The position numbers and the translations under genes were made by a program. The notes under the pieces are model-generated. The model was not told the DNA's origin. It worked only from the letters and a program-made list of their open reading frames with translations, and ran no database searches. Below are positions 1 to 12,699 of a stretch of DNA of 64,000 nt, piece by piece. Source of the DNA: Protonemura montana (taxonomy: Eukaryota > Arthropoda > Insecta > Plecoptera > Nemouridae); the NCBI GenBank assembly GCA_947568835.1, contig OX387602.1, positions 30,180,133 through 30,244,132 of the forward strand, in the 5' to 3' direction. Each line of letters starts with the position of its first letter. Position 1 is the stretch's first letter.

Positions 1-60
1 TAGAGAGCGAGCTCAGCTGCACTCTGTGCCTTGCGAAATGCCCGGGCCACGGTGGTGTCG
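1..60 (+). CDS. possible upstream exon of the ttd14-like gene
   Basis: A short open stretch ends in a good donor (gtgagt at 61). In the frame ending in TCG it reads ARATVVS, which loosely recalls the ATVLLS segment just before the FQENLLR motif in Ttd14 proteins. The phase is a problem: this frame ends on a whole codon, while the exon at 1124 needs one carried base. A small exon encoding the usual GGxKFxxL segment would have to lie between 61 and 1123, and I could not find it. Treat this exon as doubtful. Confidence 0.22.
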
Positions 61-410
61 GTGAGTCCTCCTGTGTACCCGCCCCTGCATCACCCTCCTG
101 TCCACTGCTTAGCGCTCCCCCTGTTCCTTCCGACCACCTTCTCGCCAGGACACCGCAGTTGGTCAGGACGAGTTTGCCATGCTAGAGCCATTGACGGCTG
201 GCGTTGTGCGTTCGAAACTAGCTCACATATATACCACTCTCGGGACCTTTATTTACCGTGCTATATAAGCAGTTGTCTGTCATTGAGATTGTAGGTAAAA
301 TGGCATTCTGGAATTTGTAGTTGTAAATTGCAATACAGTCGAATTGTTGGTCTGCTTTTTGCGCCGCCCCCTGTCTGCGCGAAGTTACTGTTTTGCAGGG
401 TACTGTAGCT

Positions 411-460
411 GCCACTAACTGCCACTAACTGCCACTAACTGCCACTAACTGCCACTAACT
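411..460. repeat. 10-bp tandem repeat, 5 units
   Basis: Five head-to-tail copies of GCCACTAACT with no mismatch. They lie in the intron upstream of the first secure ttd14 exon. Confidence 0.9.
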
Positions 461-1123
461 CCAGCCCGGCCAGCCTGTCTTGGAAGCTGCAGCAGTAAAG
501 AAAGGCTTGGCTTGGTCACACAGAAATTAGACTAACGCTGGCGTGCTCGCAGTTTTCCTCGTAGCTACAGCGTTGTTAATAACCTGTCGTGTGCAATTTC
601 CTGTTCTTACTTGCAATAATACTTTAACAAATTGTATTCTGGTGGCTTAATGTGTCGAGTCCTTAATTGCCTCCGTAAGACAGGTTGCCTAAAATTTGCT
701 CAAGAGTTTTCTCTAGTCGAGAAGTAAGGGGGAAAAGGAGGGGTGGGGTTTGGAAGTCGCTAGTTGAAACGTTTCTGGGATCGTATCTTTTCCTTGCAAG
801 ACCTCTCTCTCATTTGCTTGTTGGTTTGACGGGGCACGGTTGCGATTGTTTGACCCACGCGGTGTTGGTTTTTGGGTTTCCCAAACCTGGTATGCAGTCA
901 TAGAACTGATCGCAAATTGAACCCATCGTTCGGAGGACAGAAAACTGTCTGTTAGGCTGCCGCAATGTTTGCATTTTGTCAGCAAATGAAATTTCTACAT
1001 GAAAGAGGAATAGCACATTTTTATTTTTCAATTTGTGTTTGCTGTTTTTTGTGTTTTACTGTTTGTTTTAATCACTCCGACCGTTCCACGTTGCTAAACA
1101 GTCGCCCTCTTCTTGTCTGACAG

Positions 1124-4100
1124 CGTTCAACTTCCAAGAGAACCTCCTTCGCACGATGATCCAAATCGAGAACACGTTCTTTGCGCTTGGACAGACGTGC
1201 TCACGAGACTGCCTCATCATCTGCGACCGTGGAGCCATGGACGCTTCAGCCTGTAAGAATGTCACCTTAAATCACACATTTCTTAAATTCGGTTTCTACC
1301 TTGTCTTTCGAGCAAGTGATAACCAATAAATTGCATAATTTATTTGGGACTGATCACTTTTCACTGTTGATCAATGGTCATAATTTGACAAATAAATAAC
1401 AAACTATTTACTACAAGGATGCTTCTGTTACTTGCTGGTAGGGAAAAAGCGATCGCAGTTTATAGTAACTAAATTAGGGTATGTAGAAATTCAATAACGG
1501 CCTGCGGTGTTTCCGCGTACAGTTATCTCACGCGAGAAGTGGGAGCGTATGATGTCCGCCAACAACTGGAACATGGTCGAGCTGCGAGATACGAGATACA
1601 ACCAGATTGTGCACATGGTGTCGGCCGCAAACGGCGCTGAGGACTTCTATTCGACCGATGACCACGCCTGCCGTAGCGAGGGCATGGACATGGCGCGCGA
1701 GCTGGACTACAACGCAGCCGCCGCGTGGGTCGGCCATCCTTACTTCGACGTGTTTGACAATTCGACCGACTTCGAGACCAAGATCTGTCGCATGATCGAG
1801 GTGAGTGGACTGCGACGGTGCTGTTTTCGTACGGCATTGCATGCCAGCGATATGACCAGAGTGACGTTGAATGGTATTAGCGTATAATGGTATTTAAATT
1901 GCGAATGTTTCACAGCATTCAATGTATCCACCGCCAATTTGGAGTTACTCGAGTTAAACGGATGTGATGCAGTATAGCGTCATTGGAATCAGAGTGACTG
2001 TGAGCATTCATAACCTCATGGTTCTACTCCTTGGAGATCCATCATTTTCATTGAATGTGCTGAAATTCTCTAATAAATGACTTATTCAAGTGACTCAATT
2101 GGTTAGAGCAACACCCACAAAAGGTCATGCCAATTTTTGAGAGGTTAATAGTGCTTCAAGTAATTATGTAATCATCCTGTTTATTTTTCTTTTTCTGGGA
2201 TATCGTAGACGTTTATTAAACTAAAAATTGCCGGCAGTTGATCCCAGAAAAACTGTGTAAGCCCTAGAGCTTCATCTGTTTTGTTCTGCCGTGGACCTAC
2301 ACAGCACCTCAACCCTGTGATCTTGGCCAATTAACAGCGCTCAACTATCGTTCCGCATAGTGAAGCAATAAGTACTGTGCGGACGTCATTACAAGATATT
2401 GTCAATATTTACCGATGGTCTTTGTTCCCTCACAGAGATGTGGCAACCATGTGTGGTCTGCGCACACTAAAATACCTGTCGACTGAATGACTTTTCCTGG
2501 ATATTTTCCAACTCGTTTGTTTATTTGCTTTTATTTTTGGCACCTGCCGTGCTGATGTTCATGTCCTTGTCCTTGTCACTTCAGAACAATCCGGCAAACG
2601 TTGCATCGTTAAAATACTTTCACTCTTTCCGAGGCGTAATATTAGACTCCTGATGGGTGCCACAGACAATGCACCCTGCCAGGGACTTTTAGGAGTAGTT
2701 TACATAGGTAGCCACTTCATAACAGGTATTCCACGATTTTCACATTTCCTATTAAATCTTTGGTGCAGTCTGATATTTGTAAGTAAGGTACAAGGATTGA
2801 ACAACCATACAAAAGAGTGCAGAAGTATCGAGCAACTTTTATAGATAAATTTGAACCATTAGCTGCCATCTCTGACTTTATTGTCGGAGCGCAAGGGTTT
2901 TGCCCGACCGTGACCTGGAGTTCTTGTTTGATTTTGAAGGCGGTGTGCCAGAAGCTTGGCATAGACACAGGTGACCGCTTGCTGACAACCTCGAAGAAAC
3001 TCAAGTTCCTGGTGCGCGGCCCGCTGCCGGCCGACTCGGTCTTCCCGGCGTTTCAAGACTTCGACGTGGAGCACGTTTACCTGCAGCCAAGCACGCCCTC
3101 CGTTCAGGCACGCCTTCGCAAGCGCGGACAAAATGGTAGGCGAAGTACAAGTTGACTGCTCGATTATTTATTATTTTGTGGTGTTTAACGACGCACTGTT
3201 TTGACAACTGGTCATGCGGCACTGGTCTAATAGCGTCGGTGAATGAGTGGATGATGATGAACCTAACCTAGCCTAGAAGGGGGGAGGGGAAACCTGGTGC
3301 CGGCACGTAGCCTACACCTGTTGAAGACCAAGGGGACCACCGGCTATATTTATTCAAGTATGCATTTTTCTGTCAAATTAAAACGGTCATTTTGTAGCTG
3401 TCAAAATGTTCAATCTGTTTAAAATTTGAACCCAGATCAATGGAGATTAAAATTTTAAACAGCTCTTCGACTTCAAAATAAAAATGGAAAATAACGTTTA
3501 TTTAACACAACAATTTTTGTACTGCAAATTATGTTTAGTGCAATGGACTATTTGTTTTCTGTACGTACCTTTACGACTGCCACATGTCACCCCTAAATAA
3601 AATAACAATAAACATTATTATTATTTTTATAACACCATTGCCACATGACCAATTGTCAAAACAGTGCGCAGAACAAATGAACATAAGTGGACGCTGACGG
3701 ATGCGTTTGTCCCCACAGGCCACTGGAGCTACATCCACACAATCCGCAAGCCCAAGATTAGGGACCAGGTGGTGGAGGTAAAGACGCAGATAACGCACCG
3801 TGACTACCAGAACATGATGGCGCAACGCGACGCCTCCCACTTCACTGTGTACAAGAAGCGACGGTGCTTTCTCGTACGGAACCAGTACTTCCAGCTGGAC
3901 ATCTATACCAAGACAGACCTCATGCACCAACGGTGAGAGAACCTATGATTGTTTTTAGACTCATGTCGACTTGACTTAACCGTTGAGTGTAGGTTATAGG
4001 TAGAGAAACAACGTCAACGTTACAGTCTCTGCGTGAAAGATGACTACCTTACTGACAAAAATGCAGAGTACCGGAACATCACGTTAAGTGGAGCCACTGT

Positions 4101-6524
4101 CGTATGAAATTTAATTTCAATATTTATAGTAGGTTACTCGCTTTTTAATATCGTTACATGTATATGAATCGTTGAGGTAAACATTGATGGAGATTTTTTG
4201 AGCATGAAAAGTCTCAAAAGCGAGTTAACCTACGAGAAATATCGAAATTAAAATTCATACGACAGTGGCTCCACTTAACGTGACGTTCCGGTACTCTGCA
4301 TTTTTGTCGGTAAGGTAGTCATTTTTCACGCAGAGACTGTAACATTGACGTTGTTTCTCTACCTAAAACCTACACTCAACGATTTAACCATAGCACTAGT
4401 TTTAACAAAACCTATTTGAACTAGGCTTTGAATGCTAAGTAAAGAACTAATTGCCCTTACTAAATTTCTAAATTTCGTTCTCTACTTAGCATTCAAAGCC
4501 CAGTTCAAATAGTTTTTGTTAGGTGGGAGAACCTTGTTGGTTGGGGAGTTGTTGCGAGCTACTCTTTAGCTTACCAACCGTTTGTAGGTACCTGCCTTAG
4601 AAGCACCTAAATAACACAAAAAACCCAATTATAATTATTGTATACTATTATTAATTGTAATAAGCCTCGTTGAGTGATCTGTTTTCTACTTAATGGTAGC
4701 GAGGAGGATTGCCAAACGGCTGACGCGTATAGAGAATAAGGATGAGGAAAGGAGCAACTCAACTGAACAAAGTTAAATAAGCCAGTCGCGATATGAGCTG
4801 AGCATTTTTCGACGTTTTGGTTATGTCGGCTTGCTAAATTAGTTAAGGAGTGACGAGGTAGCATTGCTGAAAAAAGCAGTCGGGTATTTTTGTCTAGATC
4901 TCTGAACTTTTCCTCCCATTTCACCGTATGATTTTAAGCATTGCAGGGAGTGAATCAATGTTCCGTAAAACTTGGTTACATTGTCAACGATCTTGATTAC
5001 GTTGTTGTTGAATGGGTGACCATTATACACATGACCAGTTCTGTTCAGGAGAGAGGTTGGAGGGATGAAAGTTAGTACACCAACTTCACTCGCCTTGCTT
5101 ATCAACCTCTCGACAGCATGGATTTGTGGAGGAATCCTGCTGTTCGAGTTGTACCGTCCTTCGGAAGGGACGTTAAGCCGGTGGTCCCCTTTGGTGCTCT
5201 TCGACAGGAGTAGGCTACGTGCCGGCACTGGGTTTCCCCTCCTCCCTCCTAGGCTAGGTTAGGTTCATCATCATCTACTCATTCACCAACGCCATTAGAC
5301 CAGTGCCGCATGGCCAGTTGTCAAAACAGTGCGTCGTTAAACACCACAAATAATAATAATTGATTACGTTGCTTCTGTAGGTGTGTGGGTCTGATCCTTC
5401 TGGAGACGTATTCGAGTGCCGACAAAAGTACGCTGGAGCAGAGCCTCCCGGACTTTCTGTCAATCGAGAAGGAGGTAACGGGCGAACCAGCCTTCTCCAT
5501 GTTCAATCTGTCACTCTGCGAAGAGTGGAACACCACGCAGAAGTTCTGCCGCGCGTTTCAAGGTCAGCAATCTTCTACAACTCTGTATTTGATACGGTAT
5601 TCTGTTGGTAGCCGTTGGTGCTAGGCATGAACTGGAAGCCAATCTTAGCCGCTATGGAAGTACAGCTGAAGCAGTTTACATTGAATATCACTAAAATAGG
5701 AAGCGATTTCAAATCCGCTTTCTACCGTTGCCAACTGACCAGGAGGAAAAATGCTTTAGTTACGTCTGTCAAGCAATTGAACCGAATTTATCTTAATTTA
5801 GTTCAAGTAGTCTGTGCCTGTTCATGCACTTCCAGAAAGTACAATTGGTACGATTACGATTGGTATAGTAACGTACAATTGCACCTACTGATTTAAAGTT
5901 GTGATTAAACGTATTATTCTGCGTGATATATTTGGTTAAATAGCCGCAGTTTTAAGAAAAACTATTTGAACTGGGTTTTGAATGCTAAGTAAAGGGCTAC
6001 TAAATTTCCCGACGTTTCGCAATATATACTAGTTACTTCTTCAGAGGTTTGAGCAGTCCTGACAATTTTCCGATAACAAAAGAACCACATAAAATTATAA
6101 CAATTGCCAAGTTCAAGCTTCCTAAATGCATCTAAACAAAATGTCAGGACTGTCACAACTGTCACAACATGTCAGGACAAAATTGTCAGGACTGCTCAAA
6201 CCTCTGAAGAAGTAACTAGTATATGTTACGAAACGTCGGGAAATTTATTAGCCCTTTACTTAGCATTCAAAACCCAGTTCAAATAGTTTTTCTTAAAACT
6301 AGTGCTAAGGATAAATCAAGTAGACATGAGTCTAAAAACCATAATAAGCCGCAGTTTTGTCCGCCAATAGACTAGATGCATTGAATCTAGGAGAGAATAT
6401 GCTCTTGGCCGCAGGTTCCAAGCTGGAAGCAGTGGTGCCGTCCCTGCCCGCCAAGATGAACGGCTGTGGAATCAGCATGCAACCTGCAAAGCTCACGAAC
6501 GGAAGCGCCAACGGCAGCGTCTAG
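1124..6524 (+). CDS. ttd14: TRPL translocation defect protein 14-like (Ttd14), 3' part
   Basis: Six exons: 1124-1252, 1523-1800, 2940-3135, 3719-3932, 5381-5562 and 6415-6524 (TAG at 6522). All have AG/GT borders and matching phases, giving about 369 residues. The product reads [28 protein letters not shown], then blocks such as [20 protein letters not shown]-like, [26 protein letters not shown] and [15 protein letters not shown], which is the order found in Ttd14. Family knowledge: Drosophila Ttd14 binds GTP and phosphoinositides and is needed for light-driven movement of the TRPL channel in photoreceptors; it joins a P-loop NTPase part to a CYTH-like part. The P-loop lies before this window. 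The short last exon (36 residues, rich in N, G, S and A) is not a conserved part that I know. Introns carry SINEs, a foldback element and Penelope-like repeats. Confidence 0.88.
1905..2145 (+). repeat. degenerate tRNA-derived SINE copy (5' part)
   Basis: This stretch is clearly similar to 26205-26420 and 32885-33110 (shared blocks: AGAGTGACTGTGAG, TTCTACTCCTTGGAGA, AGAGCAACACCC). It stops in the tRNA-like part and lacks the B box and tail. It lies in a ttd14 intron. Confidence 0.7.
3170..3345 (-). repeat. 5S-rRNA-type SINE, 3' part, reverse orientation
   Basis: Reverse complement of the body and tail seen at 5150-5365 and 41840-42050, including the GGCTAGGTTAGG-like box and the CAGTTGTCAAAACAGTGCGTCG end. 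The 5S-like head is absent. A further 3' fragment in forward orientation lies at about 3630-3668. Confidence 0.75.
3952..4525. mobile_element. Penelope-like palindromic repeat split by a foldback element
   Basis: The left flank (TTTTTAGACTCATG... to 3980) and the right flank (from 4382, GCACTAGTTTTAA... TTTGAATGCTAAGT) together match the ends of the repeats at 5946-6345 and 34183-34627. The interior is mostly lost. The foldback copy 3981-4381 interrupts it, so the Penelope-like repeat is the older insertion. Confidence 0.7.
3981..4381. mobile_element. foldback (palindromic) MITE, copy 1
   Basis: 401 bp with inverted arms of about 170-190 bp. It begins CGTTGAGTGTAGG and ends CCTACACTCAACG. 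Flanks are ACTTAAC (3974-3980) and ATTTAAC (4382-4388), a 7-bp target duplication with one mismatch. No coding capacity. It is nested in a Penelope-like repeat in a ttd14 intron. Confidence 0.9.
5014..5365 (+). repeat. 5S-rRNA-type SINE, 5' truncated
   Basis: Begins inside the 5S-like head (GGGTGACCATTATACACATG). It then carries the family body (CCGTCCTTCGGAAGGGACG, GTGCTCTTCGACAGGAGTAG) and the 3' end CAAAACAGTGCGTCGTTAAA. It ends just 15 bp before the ttd14 exon at 5381, so this SINE tail now supplies much of the sequence in front of that acceptor. Confidence 0.8.
5946..6345. mobile_element. Penelope-like palindromic repeat, complete copy
   Basis: Two inverted arms: AACTATTTGAACTGGG at the left, and its complement CCCAGTTCAAATAGTT at the right. 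Each arm carries the block CTGAAGA...GAAACGTCGGG, facing inward-to-outward. The interior has no long ORF. It matches 34183-34627 closely. The last ttd14 intron contains it, 70 bp before the final exon. Confidence 0.75.
6204..6240 (+). ncRNA. hammerhead-ribozyme-like motif in repeat arm
   Basis: Reads CTGAAGA, a spacer A, GTAAC, an 8-nt loop, GTTAC, then GAAAC and GTC. CTGANGA and GAAA are the two conserved core strings of hammerhead ribozymes, and GTAAC/GTTAC can form a 5-bp stem II. The extra A after CTGAAGA departs from the canonical core, so activity is uncertain. The mirrored copy on the minus strand is at 6008-6044. The same pair occurs at 34481-34517 (+) and 34238-34274 (-). Confidence 0.5.
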
Positions 6525-8400
6525 CCCCGGCCGAAGCGTTCGGAGCACGACGCTTTTCAGAAGCATACGTTTTATTTTTAAATTATATTTTTAAATTTGA
6601 CCCCATATTATTATAAACCCTCCACAATTTTTACCATACTTAGGCTTAATTAGCGAGTACTTGATGAAACAGGGTTTTTAGTGTTCGGATGGTCCATCCG
6701 TGTTTGACTTGTCATTTTCGGTCGAAGATCGTTCTGCCTTCGGTGAAAGGTGTGGGTCGGAAAGCTGTCGTATCGAATTGTGCCCTTGTTTTTAAACGTT
6801 GAATCCCACTGCTGCGACAATTGGTAAATTGTTGTCATGTCACTTGCGTCGATGAGTTTTTTTTTTTGTTTTTTTTTTGGCAAAAATTGGCATCCACTGA
6901 GCTGTGGCAGAAATTCTAGAAAAGAACTATTTGAAAAGAATGCTGCCATCACCGCAATGGAAACTTCCTCTGGGTTCTCCCATAAACTTGGCGATCAATA
7001 TGTACTTGAAAGTTTCCCCATACTTGGAGTACCTACACAATTTGCCGGCATCCTTTCTGATTTTACCCTCGTCTGTGCCCAGAGACTTAAAAACTAGTTG
7101 CAACTTTTATTTTTGCTTTAAAGAAGTGTTTTTGACTTTTGTTAACTGTTAAGGTTTATTACTTATACTTATAATTTCATAGGTTAATAACGACTAATTT
7201 AACTTTTAAAGTGATATTTGATTAAAACTAATGTGACTTAAAAAGGATTCTGTTCTGTAGAACATACAGCGTAAAATAGGAAATGCAATTATTGATATAA
7301 ACTTTTAGCTAGGCATATACGGCAGTAACGCATTTAAAAAAGATGTAGGTTCACGACTTTTGTTCTTGTTTTTTGTGAGTTTTTTTTTGTGTATAAGTAT
7401 CAACTTGCTTTGGGCTATAAGAAAGACAATTTTTGTTTCACGAAACTTGACCAGCTGGCTTGTTAAGTCACTTTATTAAAAATTATCTTGAGGCTGATTC
7501 TGAATGTAAAGGAAGTTTGATTTTAGAATGCATTGTGCATAAATTTGATGAATTCTCGGTGGGAACACGGAACCGTTCAAGTGGGAGGAAAGAAATGCGT
7601 ATTGCTTAGACAACAGCACATTTTTTTCCTCTTTTTGTGTAAATATCGAGAATGTTTTATAGCTTGTATCCAGTGACCACTGGCCAGTGACTTCATAACT
7701 TTGGTTGTGTATAATTTATTCTGATACGTCTTTGATTGTCATTTGTGTACAATATTTTTACTTGAAATTTGCCGGGCTGGCTCTGACATTCAATCTTTTT
7801 TCCGCGCATATTGACGTGCTCGTGGTTGGTTGTTAAATTTAATGTTTCTCTCTTACTGTTGCCGGCGGCAGTTTTCAAATTTTTTCCACAGCGGAAAGAT
7901 TGCATGTCGTGGCCGGTCCAATGCTCATTTCCGTGATGAAGAGTAGGGCACCATCCAGTTGTCAGGTGGTTGTTAAATTGGAGTGTGTTGGTATGTACTT
8001 TCTGGCGCAGTGGGTCACTGGACAATTGTTGCCCACGTTCTGTTGTTGATTGGTGGCGTGGCGTGGTTTCGCGAATGGCTGGTACAATTCCGAATCGCAG
8101 CTCGTGGAATGAGAAGAAATACGTTGCTTGGTGAATGCAACGTTGATAGGGTAACCATGCAACTGTCGCTGAAACTAATAAACTATTGGGTTAACTTTTG
8201 TAGAACACAACAAATTTTTTGTTTCATATGCATTTTGCATCTGCCACAAGCTTCATTTCTTGTTGGAACCAAGAGTTTTGGTATTCCATGAAAATCCGAC
8301 TGTAAATCGGTTGTTTGTTGACATTTTTAGGTACAAGGTACCGCTTGAATGTGTAGTAGCAAACCCGAAAAAAAAAAAAACTGGCATAATACAAACAGGG
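6525..8400 (+). other. probable 3' UTR of the ttd14-like gene, then intergenic DNA
   Basis: AT-rich DNA with no conserved ORF follows the stop codon. Possible polyadenylation hexamers include AATAAA at 8177-8182, but none is clearly placed. No repeats shared with the rest of the window were noticed. Confidence 0.4.
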
Positions 8401-9700
8401 TGCCAAGAGGCTAGATGATTGTTGAGGTTAAGAAGGAAATAGGGAGAGAGCTCAACTTACCGGATAAAGGTCGCGTGGTGCACTTGGCAAGATTTTATTT
8501 TAGTAATTGCTTCGTAGAGACTTCGTTAACAACTGCGTAATACTACGTCTTTTCTAATTCACTGGTAATTTGCACTCCCTCCCTCTTTCTGTCTTAATCA
8601 CAGCAATTAAACAGTCATAGACACCCAGTAGGTAGTTTTGTTTCGACCGTTCACAACAGATTGCTCGTTCTAGTATCAAGACAGTTCCCAAACTGTATCA
8701 ACTTTAGTGACTCGTGATGAATCCTATTAACGATTTCGGTGTCTAGCAGGAAACATTTATTAGGGGTCTTATTCTGCAAGTAAAATGTGTGTCTCAAATT
8801 TATGTGTCAGATAAACACTTGGTAGTACATAAATATTTACTTAGTGAAGCTCAGTATTAGTTTGTGAGGCTTGGGATATGTTACATTTCCGAGTAGGTAC
8901 TCGTACAGTTGAGAAGTAACTGCATAGGTAGACTTAAAGATGGGTTTTAGCCACCCCCACTGCAGGCCATTGAAACAGCATCTGCATGCATGCTCACTAT
9001 TTCTTTTTGGAATCCAATATTCTGGCACACACTACTGGTCAGTAGCCATTATTATGTGAGTATATCTGACCCCATGAAACTTTTTGTTTGTCAAAATTTT
9101 CTTTGAGATATGCTTATTGAATGGGAGGTTATTCATTTGTGACTTTGAGTCTAAAAAGCCACCGGAATTTGGCTGCAAGAATATTTTTTTGCGCATTTTA
9201 TTTCACACTTTGCAAATGTGTGTAGAGATGAGGTAAATGTATTGTGCTGGAGAGCTCTTTGGGTATGAATATCTATCAATTACACACACCGAATTGTGTC
9301 ATAATTGGGACCTTATGAAAAAATATTTTGTTACCCAAAAGCCTACAAGGGCCTCTATTTTTCTGAAAGCACTTTAAAATGGGATTTTGTATGCAGACCG
9401 GATTCTGTGATCTGAATTCTGGAGTCGCCACAAGTTTTTCTTATTATTGCAAGTTTTTGAATGTGCTTTCACTCAAGTGAGATGAGATGAGAGTGGTTGC
9501 TAGCAGCAGGCTGCATCTGTTTGTGAAAGTGATTAACAATGTGAAAACTACGGCCGCAGGAAGTCCTGTCAGGCCTAAAGCGATGTTGAATTGAAGATTA
9601 TTTATATAATGATGTTCTTCACTTTTAATAATTATCAACTGTGAATAAAATAAGCCATCTATATAATTTTTAGTCTTCTATTTCCTCTTGAAAATAACCT
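8401..9700. other. intergenic, nothing recognised
   Basis: AT-rich DNA. The short ORFs show no family motif, and none of the repeat families described in this window was seen here. Confidence 0.5.
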
Positions 9701-9708
9701 AAAGTAGG

Positions 9709-9975
9709 TTAACTTGACAAAAGCATTCGATTCCTTGAATCATGAGCCAATGACTCAAGCGCCACCCAGGACGTAATCTTGGCAGAATCGGGCAGTAAGT
9801 AGGTGTAATACCTTACAGCAGTAAGGCAAGACCTGGCAGACTGGATTGGCTCAATCGAGCTGAAACTTGACCTACACAAGACTTGAGCAGTAGTTTTTGC
9901 TGTGAAACGAAGGACTACAGATGTCAACTTAAATTACGAGTTGCAGGTCAGGTTCCTCGGCTAAACAGTTCATCC
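9709..9975 (+). pseudogene. decayed non-LTR reverse transcriptase fragment
   Basis: Conceptual reading with stops and frame changes gives LTKAFDSLNHE, then ELKLDLHKT-stop-AVVFA and ELQVRFLG. These resemble the DLSKAFDxxNH, LxLNxxKT and FLG stretches of LINE reverse transcriptases. It is too damaged to assign a clade. Confidence 0.55.
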
Positions 9976-11270
9976 ATGCTGTAGCAAGGCATTGCTACCC
10001 AGTAACTGTGCACAGGTTCAATCAGCACATTAGTATGCTTTGGAGTAAGAAACTGCTCTCATTGTCAACAGTGTAATCGGTCTAGAATTTCAGTAGTTGT
10101 ATATCTCGGGGGGACTATTGGGTTCCCTAGTCAGCTACCTCCTTATTTGCTATAAAATGTACGCTTTGAACTAGGTTAGTGTGAAACCTGTCACTAGAGT
10201 GACACGGGGGCTCCAGGGAGGCAAAGCTCCCCTAGCCAGGTTGGACCCCTCAGGGTGCATTTCCATATCCATTTCAAATTTAAGCTAAATGAAGGTACCT
10301 TTGCATACTAATAGTACATTTTTCTGGTACGTGAAAGGAGACAGGAAAGGACACAGACATTGTGTATGAGAAGGGTGTTCCTGAGCATTTTCTTAAGATC
10401 TACCTTCAATAAGGGCAAGCAAAAGCAGATGGCATTGGGCACAGCGTAAATGAAAAACTGACGGATGCAACGCGAACTAAAATGACGGAAAAAATGCGAT
10501 GGGCAGAGGAATTAAAATATTTAAAAAAACCAATGACTAGCATGGCAATGTATGAAATTGATGCGATGGCAATTTTGGTTGCTTCATGCGCCTAAAAAAT
10601 TAAATTTGAATCTATTGTTATTTGTTGCACTTTTAACACTGCGGTCTTATTGTGTTCGTGATTTGTTATGTGAATGCATTTCAATTCAATTGAATGTTTC
10701 TGGCTCTGGAGCAAAAGTACGTATATTAACAAATATAACATACAATACAATTAATGTTGTTAAAAAATATCAACAACGCCAAACCATTACGTAAGAACTT
10801 TCATGTTCCAGGCTTAGCAGGCATTCAAAATATTCACTCTTAAATGAACTGGTGCAAATGACATTTCTAGTTTGGAGCTGAAGATTGAATTTCTTCGGTG
10901 CTGTGCCATCTGTTGTCCGCTTCCACTCGCGCTCATTGTTGTTAAAACTTCTTACCAGCAACACTGTACCATTCAGTTCGTTTCTTCTACCTAATTATCC
11001 ATCTATTTCATGCAGTTATCTATTTAAAAAAAGTTTCAATCATTTGAGCCAAAGAGTAGGTAACTGTATTATGTTTTTATTCTTTAAATTTTCATTTTCA
11101 TAATAAGGTTTAACAATAACAATTCTGAAAGTTTTAACAAGTCTGAAAGAGATGTGCAATTATTAAGTTTTTAAAAATCAAAGTCAAACGCGTAATATAA
11201 CGTTTTGCTTTGTAGTCTAGTCTCCTAGATAAAAGATGCATCAAAATTTCTGAGCAATTTTCTTCATTGC
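9976..11270. other. intergenic, nothing coding recognised
   Basis: AT-rich, no supported gene. A TTTATT at 11076-11081 would be an AATAAA polyadenylation signal for the minus-strand CCCH gene, about 195 nt past its stop. This is only a candidate. Confidence 0.35.
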
Positions 11271-11274
11271 AATA

Positions 11275-12289
11275 CTACCTACTGTTGCTTGAAGGAAGCG
11301 TCGCATGTTGTGAATGTTTTTTGTACATCTTCATTACTTTTTTACCAGGTATAATTCCTTGACTAAGCCCTGGCCTTTTCTTTCTTATTTCTAATTTACT
11401 TTTATTTTCATCCTGTGAAACATTTTCATCTCCAATAGGTATTTCCACAATCTGATTGATCACATCGTCGGTATCACTTAATGGAAAACCACTTTCTTGC
11501 GAACTAGAATTATGGAGGTCCGAGTCGTGGGCAAACTTGCACTTGTGGCCGAAGCGGCATCGGCCCTTCCGGAAACTCCAGCAAATCAACTTCCCATTGA
11601 TCATCTTGGTCTCGTCTTTGGTTGGCGTCATTTTCACGTGCTTCTCAAGAATAGCTCTTTTAGCTCTTTCCGCTTCTGTGAAGGGGTTTGAAAATACTGA
11701 CGTAGTGAGTGACAGGCCTCCGGAAAGAGCAAAATCTGGAAGGGGGAGCTTGTTAGCAGAAACAGTCGCCCGGCCATTGGTGCAAGTGACTTCCTCCGTT
11801 CTAAAATCATTTAAGACGAGACAAACAAATATTTTACTTCGGTATCAACCTACTATTGAAGCACGAAAGTGAAATACATTATAAATAATTATTCAATTAA
11901 GTGTGCAATAAGTGAAATTCAGTTGGGTGGTTAAGCAAAGTTTACTAGGCAGTGATTAGTACGCAATCACACCTATATTTAAGAAGCTAGGAGAGTAGGG
12001 TGTGTAAATGTATCAAAAGAAATTAAAGTATCGATGAGGTATATGGCAATTAACATTGGAACTGCATGAATTCAACATGATGTGTATGTTTTGATGGATG
12101 TGCCAAAAATTGAAAACCATCTCAAAATAAGTAGGGGAAGACAAAGAGTCTCTTATCGCGCTACAATCACATGCATAAATATATGTATAAACAGGCAGCT
12201 TACGATTGATCACTACTGTCAGAACTAGAATCATCAACACTTTCATTCTCTGATGAACTATAATCGGCTACCAAGGAAGCCATTTTCAT
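11275..12289 (-). CDS. small CCCH-type zinc-finger protein
   Basis: Two exons on the minus strand: 12289-12204, then 11800-11275 (TAG at 11277-11275), joined in phase (TC|A = Ser), 203 residues. The start MKMASLVADYSSSENES has a second ATG two codons in. The order is a Ser/Asp-rich acidic N-terminus, then SVFSNPFTEAERAKRAILEK, then one CCCH finger (C-x5-C-x4/5-C-x3-H in ICWSFRKGRCRFGHKCKFAH), then a basic tail with KKRPGLSQGIIPGKKVMK. Single CCCH fingers usually bind RNA. The two flanking motifs suggest a conserved family that I cannot name. It lies head-to-tail 410 bp downstream of RAD51D on the same strand. Confidence 0.75.
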
Positions 12290-12699
12290 TTGAATTGACA
12301 CTTGCTTGCTTGACTCGAATGCAGCGCTGAATTTGCCGCCCTACTTTTTGGCGGTAACTTTGAGTTACAATGTACTTACAGATACGACTGCAATCATGTA
12401 CTGCTTGATGATGTCGGCCACAACTTGAAAGTAACTTTGTTTCAGTCTCCGCAAAAGTGCATCTATCGAATATAACTTTAATAACGTGACATTGCGTTTA
12501 ACCCAAATTGATCTGGGTAAACATTTTAAATGGACCCAGCCCAAGGGACCCAGCCAAACTCTCCCTAAGAATGTGGCAAAAATAATAAAAGCATACAATA
12601 TTTTGGAGAATCTAAAAAGATAAAGGATGTTGCATATGAGAAGGACTATAAGCAGAAAAATAAAAAGACAGCAAATATATTCGGGTCTATTGTTGCACA

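Noticed and set aside
1523-1842. Long minus-strand ORFs over the ttd14 exon
   Set aside because: They mirror a conserved GC-rich plus-strand exon and show no family motifs of their own. The same holds for minus-strand ORFs over domino and ANKMY1 exons.
10552-10794. 80-codon plus-strand ORF in the intergenic region
   Set aside because: AT-rich, no motif, no conserved neighbours or splice partners.
12365-12699. Minus-strand 111-codon hydrophobic ORF downstream of RAD51D
   Set aside because: AT-rich sequence giving Leu/Ile/Phe by composition; it lies in the probable RAD51D 3' UTR and has no family signature.
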